From Hyphomicrobiaceae bacterium (GTDB lineage Bacteria; Pseudomonadota; Alphaproteobacteria; Rhizobiales; Hyphomicrobiaceae), in assembly GCA_030655135.1 (NCBI GenBank), contig JAURWC010000042.1, positions 378,553-442,552 on the forward strand: a DNA stretch of 64,000 bases, given 5' to 3'. Below, in pieces: positions 53,706-61,260 of the stretch (position 1 is the first letter of the stretch; every line of letters begins with the position of its first letter). The translations under genes were made by a program, and so were the position numbers. The notes under the pieces are model-generated. The model had not been told where the DNA came from and did not search any database. It saw nothing but the letters and a program-made list of their open reading frames with translations.

Positions 53706-53790
53706 TGGTGGAGAGGGCTGGATTCGAACCAGCGTAGGCGAAGCCAACGGATTTACAGTCCGTCCCCTTTAGCCACTCGGGCACCTCTCC
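53706..53790 (-). tRNA. tRNA-Tyr (anticodon GTA)
   Basis: On the minus strand the 85-nt sequence begins GGAGAGGTGCCCGAGTGG, has the anticodon stem-loop GGACTGTAAATCC with GTA, a long variable arm (TTGGCTTCGCCTACG region), a T-arm GGTTCGAATCC and an encoded CCA end. The seven-base acceptor stem GGAGAGG/CCTCTCC is perfect. The long variable arm fits a class II tRNA-Tyr. Confidence 0.97.
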
Positions 53791-53946
53791 GAGGATCCGC
53801 GCGAACGCAGACCTGAAATAAAAGCGCCCCGTGCTGCCTTGGGCCGGGGCAAGCGAACTTATGGTGAGCCCCCCCTTCAATGTCAAACGGAAAAGCGCCA
53901 CAGTGCGGCCGCTTCAGACACCCGACTCAAGGATTTAGATCAGCTC

Positions 53947-54762
53947 ATGGCCGCCCCGCGACCGCCACGCCCTCACCGCCAAGAAAGAGAGCGAAATCGA
54001 GAGCTTAAAAAGCTGGCCGAAGCCTCGTCGGGGGATGACGATGGGCCGATCCGGCTCTTCGGCGTGCACGCCGTGGAAGCTGCGTTGAGAAACCCGAACA
54101 GGCAAGTCTTACGCCTTGTCGTCACGGAAAACGGCGAGTTGCGCTTGCGTGATGTGCTCGCTGTCCGCGAGATCGAGCGGGAGCGCGCCACACCGCGTGA
54201 TCTGGACCGGATTTTGGGCGGCGATACCGTGCACCAAGGCATGATGCTGGAGGTCGGACCGCTAGCAGAGCCAGATTTCGACGACCTTGCGGAAGCTGCT
54301 GCAGGCGGCGGCCCGCTCATAGCGCTGGATCAGGTCACCGATCCGCACAACGTTGGCGCGGTGCTGCGGTCCGCCGCTGTGTTTGGGGCCAGCGGGCTCA
54401 TCATGACCCGGCGTCATAGCCCGCCGCTCAACGGGACGCTGGCGAAGTCCGCCTCGGGCGCTCTCGAATTGGTGCCAATCCATCTGGCGCAGAACCTGGC
54501 GCGTGCGCTGGAGGCGCTCAAGGAACGCGGCCTGACGCTGCTTGGCTTGGACGGCGAGGCTCCAGCCACGATCGAAGCCGAAGCTTTCACGTCGCCAACG
54601 GTGATCGTTCTTGGGGCCGAGGGCAAAGGATTGCGGCAACTCACGCGCGATGTCTGCCACCGGCTGGTGAGGATTTCCGCCAGTGGTCCGCTCGCGAGCT
54701 TGAACGTGTCGAACGCCGCCGCCGTGGCCCTGCACCTCGCGGCCATGCGCAAAGCGCGGTGA
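53947..54762 (+). CDS. rlmB: 23S rRNA (guanosine-2'-O-)-methyltransferase RlmB (TrmH family)
   Basis: 271 residues from 53947; an upstream in-frame start at 53839 would run through the tRNA flank and is unlikely. The N-terminal substrate-binding domain (LFGVHAVEAALRNPNRQVLRL) is followed by the SPOUT domain with ALDQVTDPHNVGAVLRSAAVFGA, VILGAEGKGLRQL and SGPLASLNVSNAAAVALH, the trefoil-knot motifs. It modifies the peptidyl-transferase-region loop. Has its own terminator. Confidence 0.93.
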   Translation: MAAPRPPRPHRQERERNRELKKLAEASSGDDDGPIRLFGVHAVEAALRNPNRQVLRLVVTENGELRLRDVLAVREIERERATPRDLDRILGGDTVHQGMMLEVGPLAEPDFDDLAEAAAGGGPLIALDQVTDPHNVGAVLRSAAVFGASGLIMTRRHSPPLNGTLAKSASGALELVPIHLAQNLARALEALKERGLTLLGLDGEAPATIEAEAFTSPTVIVLGAEGKGLRQLTRDVCHRLVRISASGPLASLNVSNAAAVALHLAAMRKAR

Positions 54763-54772
54763 CAAACAAAAT

Positions 54773-54802
54773 GGGCGCCAGATCTCTGGCGCCCTAATTT
54801 TT
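54773..54802 (+). terminator. Terminator of rlmB
   Basis: GGGCGCCAGA (54773-54782), two-base loop, TCTGGCGCCC (54785-54794), then TAATTTTT. The A-rich left flank could allow weak action for the convergent gene. Confidence 0.9.
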
Positions 54803-54827
54803 CGACCAAGATCAACTCGCCTGAGAT

Positions 54828-55151
54828 CTAGTCACAGACCTGATTGCGCCAGCACGTGTAGCGGCCACGACGGCAGACTTCGTCGCCATACTCGTTTTCG
54901 TAACATCCGCCGCCGCGATATCCGCACTCTTCCGGGCCGGGATAGCAGCGATCTTCATAATCATAACGGTCATGTGCGCGTGCATCCGCGGCAGCGCCGA
55001 GAATACCAAGACCGATGATGCCAGCGGCAACGCCGGCGGCTACGCCGCGGCCGCGACTACCAGCCTCAGCGTCGGACGCCGAAACCGCCGTCAATCCCAG
55101 AACCAAAGTAAGCGCGAGTAGCGCGCTCATTACCGCTTTCATCGGTGACAT
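54828..55151 (-). CDS. Secreted six-cysteine protein of unknown function
   Basis: 107 residues from 55151, where GGGAGGG lies three bases before the ATG. Signal peptide MSPMKAVMSALLALTLVLGL and following, cut near AEA at about 31. A Gly/Ala-rich hydrophobic segment (GVAAGVAAGIIGLGILGAAA, about 36-55) follows, then an acidic and basic Cys-rich tail with six Cys (EDRC, EEC, GGC, EVC, YTC, QVC). Similar YxxxxC-type small secreted proteins are common in Hyphomicrobiales, with unknown function. Confidence 0.75.
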   Translation of the reverse strand: MSPMKAVMSALLALTLVLGLTAVSASDAEAGSRGRGVAAGVAAGIIGLGILGAAADARAHDRYDYEDRCYPGPEECGYRGGGCYENEYGDEVCRRGRYTCWRNQVCD

Positions 55152-55286
55152 GTTCCCTCCCGGATCCGGGCTCAACCCGCTTGAATGATCAATGCGCAAC
55201 GGGCGCCAAAAGCGCCAACGTCATTGGTTAGCTCGTAGCGTATGAATAAGGCGTGAACGGGAAGATATTCCAGCCGCTTAGCGGCG

Positions 55287-55309
55287 AAAAGCGGGCAACT
55301 CAGCCCGCT
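55287..55309 (-). terminator. Probable terminator of the gene at 55316-55642
   Basis: On the minus strand AGCGGGC (55309-55303), six-base loop, GCCCGCT (55296-55290), then TTT. It lies just after the stop codon. The short U tract makes it moderate in strength. Confidence 0.6.
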
Positions 55310-55315
55310 AGGAAA

Positions 55316-55642
55316 TCACCAATGCCCGATATGGTGACGGTTGCCGTCGCGCCCGTGCCATTCGCGGTTGCGATAGCCGTCCAGCGGATGGCCCCAGACT
55401 GGGTTGTACTGGGGGTAAGAAAAATGCTGGCGGGCGACGCGCTTGCGCCACCGCATTTCCTTGGCCGAGCGCCAGTGCCCGGAATTGTAGTAGGGATAGT
55501 AGCCGCGGTGGCCGGGCCGATAGAAATACGGATCATGAATGCCGTCACCACGATCCCAGCCGAAAGCCTGCGCACTCTGAGGCGTCATGACGCCTGCCAG
55601 CAGAGCTGCGACTGCAAAAAACAATAAGGCGAACCGGCGCAT
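55316..55642 (-). CDS. Secreted His/Tyr/Trp/Arg-rich protein
   Basis: 108 residues with a signal peptide MRRFALLFFAVAALLAGVMT and following, cut near AQA at 26. The mature part is full of His, Tyr, Trp, Gly and Arg (YFYRPGHRGYYPYYNSGHWR, and the end GRDGNRHHIGHW), with no Cys. The composition suggests metal or surface binding, but no domain is recognised. It stands alone with its own probable terminator. Confidence 0.75.
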   Translation of the reverse strand: MRRFALLFFAVAALLAGVMTPQSAQAFGWDRGDGIHDPYFYRPGHRGYYPYYNSGHWRSAKEMRWRKRVARQHFSYPQYNPVWGHPLDGYRNREWHGRDGNRHHIGHW

Positions 55643-55828
55643 ACCTGCCTCCGCAATTTATCGATGAAATCTAAGCGATTCGGCCTAGTTTTACAGACCG
55701 CCATTGAACAATTGCTTAAGCGCGTTGCCCGGAAGCCTCTCAGGCACCCAAACTATACCCTCTTTGCTTCGACGGCCACTTGCCATACACATGCGCCGAC
55801 GCGCTAGGCCAAGCCGCCTGGCCAGCCA

Positions 55829-55903
55829 GCCGGCTTAGCTCAGCGGTAGAGCAGCGGTTTTGTAAACCGAAGGTCGGGAGTTCAATCCTCTCAGCCGGCA
55901 CCA
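55829..55903 (+). tRNA. tRNA-Thr (anticodon TGT)
   Basis: 75 nt including an encoded CCA. Acceptor stem GCCGGCT/AGCCGGC, D-arm AGCTCAGCGGTAGAGC, anticodon loop TTTTGTAAA with TGT, and T-arm GGGAGTTCAATCCTC. All arms pair. Confidence 0.97.
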
Positions 55904-56296
55904 CTCGCCCTCGCCCGGGCTGTATCCAAAACACCCTCATATAAACGCCGCACGTGAATTGTCCGATTTTGAGACGATCGCGGCCCGGCCTGTTTCAAAC
56001 GGCGTCCGCCAGCGGCCGTTTTGAATCAATCACGCCCCTCAAATGCTAGTTTCGCAGTGCGGTGAACCGAGAAAACATCGGGTTTTCTCGAAAACAACGC
56101 AGCTGGCCCGTCTATTGCATTTCCATTGATGTTCTCGCTGCCGCGAAAAGCGAAAGCCGCGAGGTAAGGTTAAATAAGGGTTTATCCCCGGCCTTAAAGT
56201 TATTTGTGAAATATGAAGATACGGATCGAAACGGTACTGCACCGCTTAGCGACCCGAATGCTCTGTAACAAGTTCGCGTAATCAAGGAGTAAAACG
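55904..56296. promoter_or_regulatory. 393-base leader of the VPEID-CTERM peptide gene with inverted repeats
   Basis: No gene is supported here. It contains a perfect inverted repeat CGAGAAAAC / GTTTTCTCG with a 5-base loop (56068-56090) and an imperfect one, TTTCAAACGGC / GCCGTTTTGAA, near 55994-56026. AT content rises toward 56170-56220, where a promoter for the peptide gene is expected. The first inverted repeat lacks a T tract, so it looks more like an operator than a terminator. Confidence 0.45.
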
Positions 56297-56425
56297 ATGG
56301 GTTGGGCATCTTTCGCAGCAGCTTACTGTCCGCCGGTTCCCGAGTTCGATGGTCCCGCAGGCATCGCAGCCGCAGCGCTGCTGATCTCGGTCGCCGCCGT
56401 TCTTTACGATAAGATTAAGAAGTAA
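56297..56425 (+). CDS. Minimal VPEID-CTERM-type sorting-signal peptide (exosortase substrate)
   Basis: A 42-residue peptide with AAGGAG seven bases before the ATG. Residues 1-13 are MGWASFAAAYCPP; residues 14-18 are VPEFD, a close variant of the VPEID motif; residues 19-36 are a hydrophobic helix (GPAGIAAAALLISVAAVL) and the end is YDKIKK, a basic tail. This is the full tripartite C-terminal sorting signal (motif, helix, basic tail) with almost no cargo in front, only about 13 residues including one Cys. It lies 120 bases ahead of the gene for the fused exosortase and protease and has a terminator of its own. That it is the substrate of that enzyme is inferred from motif and position. Family knowledge: VPEID-CTERM proteins are short and linked to exosortase E. 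Confidence 0.88.
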   Translation: MGWASFAAAYCPPVPEFDGPAGIAAAALLISVAAVLYDKIKK

Positions 56426-56492
56426 GGCTAGACTCTCGAAACCGCGATCACGGGGTCGAGCATGCGTCTTTCGCCGTTTACATGCAAAAGCC

Positions 56493-56523
56493 GGCCCGTC
56501 CCATACCCGACGGGCCAGTTTTT
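56493..56523 (+). terminator. Terminator between the VPEID-CTERM peptide and exosortase genes
   Basis: GGCCCGTC (56493-56500), seven-base loop, GACGGGCC (56509-56516), then AG and five T. An ATG at 56482 for the exosortase would lie before the hairpin; the hairpin therefore supports the later start at 56545. Confidence 0.85.
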
Positions 56524-56544
56524 ATGCAAAGCATGGAGACGAGA

Positions 56545-58212
56545 ATGACTCCCTCGATGACGCCGGCCATCAATGCCCCGGAGGGTGTTCGGGCCACCGG
56601 GGTTCAAGGAGCCTTTGGCCGGGTCCTTCTCGTCGCGGGCGTCGGCCTAATCGAAGCGATCGTTATTTCGTTCTTCTACGACTCGCCCAGAAGCGCAATT
56701 CCGCCAAGCGCGGTTATCGGCTTCGTTTGGCATTTCGCCGCGGTTTCTGTGCAGGCCGCTATTCTGGCGATCGGTGCATTTGCAATTCTCAATTGGCACC
56801 GGCGTGTCGATCTTCTGAGAAACCTGCAGACCAGTTCTCAAGATCACAAATTCAGTAGCTGGCTGGCGAGCAACGTCTGCGTTTTTATCGCGACGGTAGC
56901 CGCTAGTATCGCCGTTTGCAGCAGCATGGAGGTCTACACGCGCTGGCTTTGGCCTTATTTCGCGTTGCTCGCCTTGCTCGGCGTGACGCTTATGCTGTCT
57001 GCAGCGCCGATAAAGTTTTGGCGCCAAATGCTGGCGGCGACGTGGATGTCGGCCATTCTGGCGATCGTTGCAGCCATTCTCGTGCTCGCTTTCAGCGCGC
57101 TGTCGACGGCCGGTTGGGTGCCGCTCGCGGGAGCTACCCTGCACGTAACCCATGCCCTGCTCTCGCTCTATGAAAGCGATGTCTTGATGGACATCGCCAC
57201 CAAGCGATTGGGTGTCGGCAACTTTATGGTCGAAATCTCCCCGGCCTGCTCGGGCTACGAGGGCATCGGCCTGGTCACGGCTGTCTTGAGTCTCTACCTC
57301 TACGTGTTCCGGCGGGAGTTGCGCTTTCCGCATGCGCTGTTCCTAATCCCCATCGGCATCGCTGCGATCTGGCTCTTGAATGCTGTGCGCATTGCGGCGC
57401 TGGTCAGTTTTGGCGCCCACTTTTCGCCGCAGGTTGCTGTCGGCGGCTTTCATTCGCAGGCCGGATGGATCGCGTTCCTGATTGTCAGTGTGAGCGTCAT
57501 GGTCCTGGGTCAACAAGTCGGGTTCTTCCGGAAGTTTGCTCTCGCGGACGGCAACGGTTCCGGCGCATCGACTTTGACGACCGATAAGGAAGGCGACGCT
57601 TTGGCGTGGCTGGCCCCGTTCATGGCTTTGATGACGGCCAGCATCATCGCGTCCGCATTTGCGCCGAATGACCAGTGGCTCTACGGGCTGCGCGTCATCT
57701 TCATTGCCGCCGCGCTCTGGGTGTTCCGCTCCTTCTACGCGACGATGGCGCAGCGCGTTGCGCCAGCATCGCTTGCCGCCGGCCTCGCCGTCGGCGTGGC
57801 CTGGATTGCGACCGACCCTAATCCGGCGGCCAGCGCAGAACTTGGCAACTGGATCCTGGCCCTTCCGCTGTGGGCCGCCGCGCTTTGGCTCGTGATCCGC
57901 GCAGCCGGCACGATCGTCTTCGTGCCGATCGCCGAGGAGTTGGCATTCCGCGGCTTTCTGCACCGGGCTATCGCATCGCAGCGGTTCGCCAATGCGACGC
58001 CCCTTATGATGACCGTCATCGCCTTCGTGGTGACGTCGTTGTTGTTCGGGGCGATCCATCAGCGCTGGCTCGCCGGAATGCTGGCGGGTGCCGTCTACGC
58101 GCTGGTCATGTATCGCACCGGCCGGATGTCCGACCCGATCGGCGCGCATATGGCCTCGAACGCGGTGATCATCGCCTGGGCGATCACCCAGCAGCAATGG
58201 AGCCTCATTTAG
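56545..58212 (+). CDS. xrtE: Exosortase E fused to CPBP-type protease (VPEID-CTERM system)
   Basis: 555 residues from 56545, where GGAG lies six bases before the ATG. The N-terminal two thirds is an exosortase with about eight helices and its three active residues: Cys235 in SPACSGYEG, Arg282 in LLNAVRIAAL and His303 in GFHSQAGW. The last 200 residues are a CPBP-type membrane protease with EE464-465 in IAEELAFRGFLHRA and His505 in FGAIHQRWLAG. The fusion and order match exosortase E/protease proteins of alphaproteobacteria. It should recognise and cut the VPEFD signal of the peptide just upstream and perhaps pass it on to the cell surface. The enzyme is transcribed after the peptide terminator, so read-through or its own promoter must drive it. 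No glycan-synthesis or PEP-CTERM genes are adjacent. Confidence 0.93.
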   Translation: MTPSMTPAINAPEGVRATGVQGAFGRVLLVAGVGLIEAIVISFFYDSPRSAIPPSAVIGFVWHFAAVSVQAAILAIGAFAILNWHRRVDLLRNLQTSSQDHKFSSWLASNVCVFIATVAASIAVCSSMEVYTRWLWPYFALLALLGVTLMLSAAPIKFWRQMLAATWMSAILAIVAAILVLAFSALSTAGWVPLAGATLHVTHALLSLYESDVLMDIATKRLGVGNFMVEISPACSGYEGIGLVTAVLSLYLYVFRRELRFPHALFLIPIGIAAIWLLNAVRIAALVSFGAHFSPQVAVGGFHSQAGWIAFLIVSVSVMVLGQQVGFFRKFALADGNGSGASTLTTDKEGDALAWLAPFMALMTASIIASAFAPNDQWLYGLRVIFIAAALWVFRSFYATMAQRVAPASLAAGLAVGVAWIATDPNPAASAELGNWILALPLWAAALWLVIRAAGTIVFVPIAEELAFRGFLHRAIASQRFANATPLMMTVIAFVVTSLLFGAIHQRWLAGMLAGAVYALVMYRTGRMSDPIGAHMASNAVIIAWAITQQQWSLI

Positions 58213-58329
58213 CGCGCGACCGGCGGTCGGCGATTGCACCCGCACTGGCGAAGATGAATGCGGCGATCGCGCGGATGCATTGGCGGGCAGCCCTGCTATA
58301 AGGCCCGCCAACGCAACCTTGAGCGATCC

Positions 58330-59220
58330 ATGCTGCACCCTGACCTTCCTGCCGGCGCGCCGCCGATACTGCAAAACGCAGGCGCGCTGTTGTCCCGCTA
58401 CGACGCCGTCTTTTGCGACGTTTGGGGCGTGGTCCACAACGGCCTCACGGCCTACACCGACGCCTGTGACGCCCTGCGCACGTTTCGCAAGGCCGGCGGC
58501 ACCGTCGTGCTGCTGACCAATGCACCCGTTCCCGAACACCGCGTCGAAACGATGTTGGAGATGCGCCACGTGCCGCGGGACGCATGGGACGCGATCGTTT
58601 CGTCTGGCGCCATCGCACTCGAGCATATGATTGGCCAAGGCTTCACCTCCGTCTACGGCATAGGGCCACGCGACCGGGACGCCGCGTTTTTCGACAAGGC
58701 GGCCGCGAAGCTAGTGCCTTTGGGCGAGGCACAAGCCATCGTTGCCACCGGCCTTGATGATGACAGAAGCGAGGTGGCCGAGGATTACCGGCCGCTGCTC
58801 GAAGACGCGCTGAAGCGCCGTTTGCCATTCGTCTGCGCCAATCCCGACCTCGTCGTCGACGTTGGTGGCACGCTGTATCTCTGTGCCGGGGCAATCGCCG
58901 ATATCTACCAGCACATGGGCGGCGAAGTCTTCTGGGCCGGAAAGCCGCATTCTTCGGCGTACATCACCGCACTTGCCGCGGTGGAACGCGTCCGCGGCTC
59001 GGCCGTGTCCCACAAGCGGGTCCTGGTCATCGGCGACGCGTTGCGCACCGACTTGGAGGGCGCTCGCCGCTTTGGCCTTGATGCCTTGTTCATTGCGGGG
59101 GGTATCCATCGCGACGATGTCGTTGAGAACGGCCGTCTCGAACCGGAGAAATTGCAGGCGCTGTTCTCCGCGCCAGGTGCGCCGGGCGCACTCGGCGCCA
59201 TGACGCAACTGGCGTGGTAA
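58330..59220 (+). CDS. HAD family hydrolase, TIGR01459 type
   Basis: 296 residues. HAD motif I FCDVWGVVHNG (residues about 28-38), motif II VVLLTNAPVPEHRVE, and late motifs VDVGGTLYLCAG and LVIGDALRTDLEGARRFGLDALFI. It belongs to the NagD-like HAD group (cap type C2), with a sugar-phosphate or nucleotide as likely substrate. It starts 118 bases after the exosortase and ends four bases before ndvA, so the two latter genes form a unit. The long frame from 58258 has no supported start. Confidence 0.88.
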   Translation: MLHPDLPAGAPPILQNAGALLSRYDAVFCDVWGVVHNGLTAYTDACDALRTFRKAGGTVVLLTNAPVPEHRVETMLEMRHVPRDAWDAIVSSGAIALEHMIGQGFTSVYGIGPRDRDAAFFDKAAAKLVPLGEAQAIVATGLDDDRSEVAEDYRPLLEDALKRRLPFVCANPDLVVDVGGTLYLCAGAIADIYQHMGGEVFWAGKPHSSAYITALAAVERVRGSAVSHKRVLVIGDALRTDLEGARRFGLDALFIAGGIHRDDVVENGRLEPEKLQALFSAPGAPGALGAMTQLAW

Positions 59221-59224
59221 AGGA

Positions 59225-61042
59225 ATGGATCTCGTCCGCATCTACTTCCGGGTTATCCGCATGCTTGGCGCGGAGAAGGGGCTCGCGTGGTCCGTCGCCG
59301 CGGCCGGCGTTCTCATCAGTGTCGTGCAGCTTGCCGAACCGATCCTGTTCGGCCGCGTCGTCGATGCGCTGTCGCGAGGGGACGCGGCCATGTCCACCAT
59401 CGGAACCTGGGCGGCGCTCGGCCTCTTCTCGGTCGGCGCCAGCGTGGTCATTTCGATTACGGCCGACCGGATGGCGCACCGCCGGCACCTTGAGGCGCTC
59501 GGCGACGCGTTCGAGCGGGCGATAGCGCTTCCCGCTGGTTATCACGCCGACCGGGGGTCGGGCGCTGTGGTACGAACAGTCCTGCAGGGAACCGACGCGC
59601 TGTTCTGGCTGTGGCTCGCCGGTCTGCGCGAACAGCTGACCGCGGTCGTCGGCATTATCCTGCTGGTGCCGACGGCGATCAGCATGGACGTGCGGATGGC
59701 CGGCATTCTCGCGCTTCTCGCCATTGCCTATGTCGGCCTCAACACCCTGGTGATGCGCAAGACGTCTGCGGGACAAGCCGCGATCGAAAGCTATAATTCG
59801 AAAGTCTATGGCCGCGTCGGCGACGTGCTGGGCAACGTGACCGTGGTGCAGAGCTTTGCGCGGCTGAAGGCCGAGAGCGAAGCGATGCGCGACCTGATGG
59901 GCCAGCTCATCACCGCACAATACCCCGTGCTGACGTGGTGGGGAATTCTCAACGTCCTGCAGCGGTCGGCCGCCACGACGGCGCTGGTTGCCGTGTTCCT
60001 GCTTGGCGCCTATCTGGTGCGCCGCGGAGAAATGACCGTCGGCGAAATCGTTTCATTCGTCGCCTTCGCCAACCTGCTTATCGGCAAGCTCGACCAGGTC
60101 TCGTCGTTCGTCACAGCCGTCTTCCGCCAGGGTCCGGTCCTCCGGTCATATTTCGCGTTGATCGACGAACAGAACGCGATCGCCGAGCCGCCGGGAGCCA
60201 AACCTTTGACGGACGTCAAAGGCGACGTGCGCTTCGAGAAAGTCTCGTTCACCTTTCCTGCTTCGAACCAAGGCGTGTTCGATCTCGATATCACTGCCGC
60301 GCCCGGCAGGACGGTGGCACTGGTGGGCCCGACCGGCTCGGGCAAGACGACGACGCTGTCTCTGCTGCAGCGCCTGCGAGGCCCCGACAAGGGACGTATC
60401 TTTATCGACGGCGAGGATATCGCCAATGTCACCCTGCAGTCGCTGCGCGCGTCCATTGCGGTCGTTTTCCAGGACGCGGGCCTCTTCAACCGGTCCATTC
60501 GCGACAACATTGCCATTGGCCGGCCGGGTGCGTCGGATGCGGAGATCCAGCGCGCTGCCGAGCTTGCCGAGGCCCACGATTTTATCATGCGCAAACCCGA
60601 GGGGTATGACTTCGTGATCGGCGAGCGTGGCAACTCGCTGTCCGGGGGCGAGCGCCAAAGGCTCGCGGTGGCACGCGCCATCCTCAAGGATGCGCCGATC
60701 CTGATCCTCGACGAGGCGACGAGCGCACTCGACGCGGAGACCGAGGCACGGATCAAGCGCGCGCTCGACAAGCTGCGCCAGGGCCGCACCACCTTCATCA
60801 TCGCGCATCGCTTGTCGACGGTGGCGAACGCCGACACGATCTACGTGCTGGAGAACGGGCGCATCATCCAGCAAGGCCGCTTCAAGGAGCTGGCGAAGGG
60901 CACGGGGTTGTTCGCGCGCATGGTGGCGGAAGGTGGCTTCACGGTACCGAAAGAGGCCGAAGAGGAGCGCGCCAGCCCGACGGCGGACAACAACTCCGAA
61001 AGTGCTCCCGAAGCTCCTGTGCCCGTCAAAAGCGAATCGTAA
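59225..61042 (+). CDS. ndvA: NdvA-type glucan ABC exporter (fused permease-ATPase)
   Basis: 605 residues. Six helices at about 20-310, then an ATPase domain: Walker A VGPTGSGKTT (about 366), signature NSLSGGERQRLAVARAIL, Walker B LILDEATSALDAE and the switch region FIIAHRLSTV. The length and the start MDLVRIYFRVIRMLGAEKG match NdvA/ChvA, which exports cyclic beta-1,2-glucan to the periplasm. No cyclic glucan synthase (ndvB) is in the window, so the exact cargo is unproven. The C-terminal 35 residues are acidic and low in complexity. Confidence 0.9.
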   Translation: MDLVRIYFRVIRMLGAEKGLAWSVAAAGVLISVVQLAEPILFGRVVDALSRGDAAMSTIGTWAALGLFSVGASVVISITADRMAHRRHLEALGDAFERAIALPAGYHADRGSGAVVRTVLQGTDALFWLWLAGLREQLTAVVGIILLVPTAISMDVRMAGILALLAIAYVGLNTLVMRKTSAGQAAIESYNSKVYGRVGDVLGNVTVVQSFARLKAESEAMRDLMGQLITAQYPVLTWWGILNVLQRSAATTALVAVFLLGAYLVRRGEMTVGEIVSFVAFANLLIGKLDQVSSFVTAVFRQGPVLRSYFALIDEQNAIAEPPGAKPLTDVKGDVRFEKVSFTFPASNQGVFDLDITAAPGRTVALVGPTGSGKTTTLSLLQRLRGPDKGRIFIDGEDIANVTLQSLRASIAVVFQDAGLFNRSIRDNIAIGRPGASDAEIQRAAELAEAHDFIMRKPEGYDFVIGERGNSLSGGERQRLAVARAILKDAPILILDEATSALDAETEARIKRALDKLRQGRTTFIIAHRLSTVANADTIYVLENGRIIQQGRFKELAKGTGLFARMVAEGGFTVPKEAEEERASPTADNNSESAPEAPVPVKSES

Positions 61043-61260
61043 GTCCTGGCTATCCTATGCGCGCGATGCCACGCGGGGATAAAGGCCGCCTGAAATAACG
61101 GGCCACTTCGTATCGTTGCCTCGCAAGATCCGGCACTTTGTGGCTCCCGTTCACAAGAAGCCGCACTTTGTGCCTTCTGTGCGCCAAGGATAGCGGGTAT
61201 GGGCGTACACGTGGAGTGACCGCCAACGCGGTCAGGCAACGAGGGCCTCGCATAGCGCCT

